This document shows positions 14,672-14,843 of a stretch of 14,843 nt of DNA, piece by piece (within the stretch, counting starts at the first letter, position 1; every line of letters starts with the position of its first letter). Made by a program: the position numbers and the translations under genes. This stretch comes from Coriobacteriaceae bacterium (lineage in GTDB: Bacteria > Actinomycetota > Coriobacteriia > Coriobacteriales > Atopobiaceae). Location: positions 1 to 14,843 of the forward strand of contig SFGZ01000019.1 in the NCBI GenBank assembly GCA_004557505.1, written 5' to 3'. The notes beneath the pieces are model-generated. The model saw only the letters and a program-made list of their open reading frames with translations, was not told where the DNA came from and made no database searches.

Positions 14672-14843
14672 GGCCGCAGAGGGCGCGCGGGCTGGTGGCG
14701 CTGGCCGCCCTCGTGGCGCTGGCCGTCCTGCCGGCCCTCATGCACGACATCCAGAGGTGGGTCGTCGCGCCCGCCCCGTCCGAGGACGCGAGGTGGGGCA
14801 TCATAGACTCCAGCGGGGAGTACGTCCGCCCCGTGTACTTTTC
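14668..14843 (+). CDS. Partial membrane protein, candidate immunity protein
   Basis: The first 58 codons of a gene cut by the right edge. ATG at 14668 overlaps the effector stop (ATGA), with GGAGGCG at 14654-14660 as ribosome site. The protein starts with a basic MRPQRARG, followed by a hydrophobic LVALAALVALAVLPALM (about 9-25), and then continues HDIQRWVVAPAPSEDARWG, IIDSSGEYVRPVYF. This is either a signal anchor or an uncleaved signal peptide; most of the protein would then be outside the cytoplasmic membrane. The gene directly after an LXG effector is usually its immunity gene, and an outward-facing membrane-bound product would protect against a toxin acting on the envelope. The family is not recognised. 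Confidence 0.75.
   Translation, partial: MRPQRARGLVALAALVALAVLPALMHDIQRWVVAPAPSEDARWGIIDSSGEYVRPVYF

Noticed and set aside
1..14843. Insertion sequences, tRNA/rRNA genes, prophage or integrase genes
   Set aside because: None seen: no transposase or integrase motifs, no terminal inverted repeats at module edges, and no tRNA-like cloverleaf noticed on either strand.

Overview
The window reads as a chromosomal stretch from a high-GC Gram-positive bacterium. The best guess is an Actinomycetota of the class Coriobacteriia (Olsenella/Atopobium/Collinsella type). The guess rests on GC-rich third codon positions, a Sec-exported surface protein held by a C-terminal membrane anchor, Ig-like repeats with a YDNND/NGKYYNAARTAT signature familiar from Coriobacteriia surface proteins, and Firmicutes-style (type VIIb) secretion cargo genes in a high-GC background. 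The genus is inference; there is no rRNA, tRNA or other marker gene here.

Left part (1-2767, minus strand): an LXG effector module. In transcription order it holds a small DUF3130/TIGR04197-like helical partner (2439-2690, probably extending to 2767 across a one-base frameshift), an LXG effector with a long alternating, Gly/Ala/Lys-rich C-terminal half and no recognisable enzyme domain (1006-2442), a DUF4176 protein (651-950), a small charged helical protein (299-637), and the start of a DUF3592-like membrane protein cut by the window edge (1-195).

Middle part (2768-11651, plus strand after a divergent AT-rich promoter region of about 200 bp): a signalling/surface operon. It encodes a two-helix membrane protein resembling YcxB (2972-3658), a Hanks-type Ser/Thr kinase with one membrane segment and an outside helical/TPR-like domain (3705-5480), a small membrane protein whose cytosolic tail carries four TTLL motifs, three of them in a 45-bp tandem repeat (5477-6013), and a 1885-residue secreted, membrane-anchored Ig-like repeat protein (5994-11651). 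Tight overlaps (ATGA, 20 bp) join the last three.

Right part (11748-14843, plus strand): a second T7SS cargo module. It holds a canonical WXG100 protein (11748-12041), a GC-rich hairpin, a coiled-coil DUF3958-like partner (12167-12559), a DUF3130-like partner (12549-12821), an LXG effector with an unrecognised C-terminal domain (12821-14671), and the start of a membrane protein that is a candidate immunity factor (14668 to the edge).

Working model (inference): the two LXG effectors are exported by a type VIIb machine encoded elsewhere, escorted by their small helical partners. The kinase lies between them with a likely phospho-threonine substrate and a giant surface protein, which could form a surface-sensing pathway linked to secretion or attachment. 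The secretion machine itself (EssC-type ATPase, EsaA, EssA, EssB, EsaB) is not in the window.
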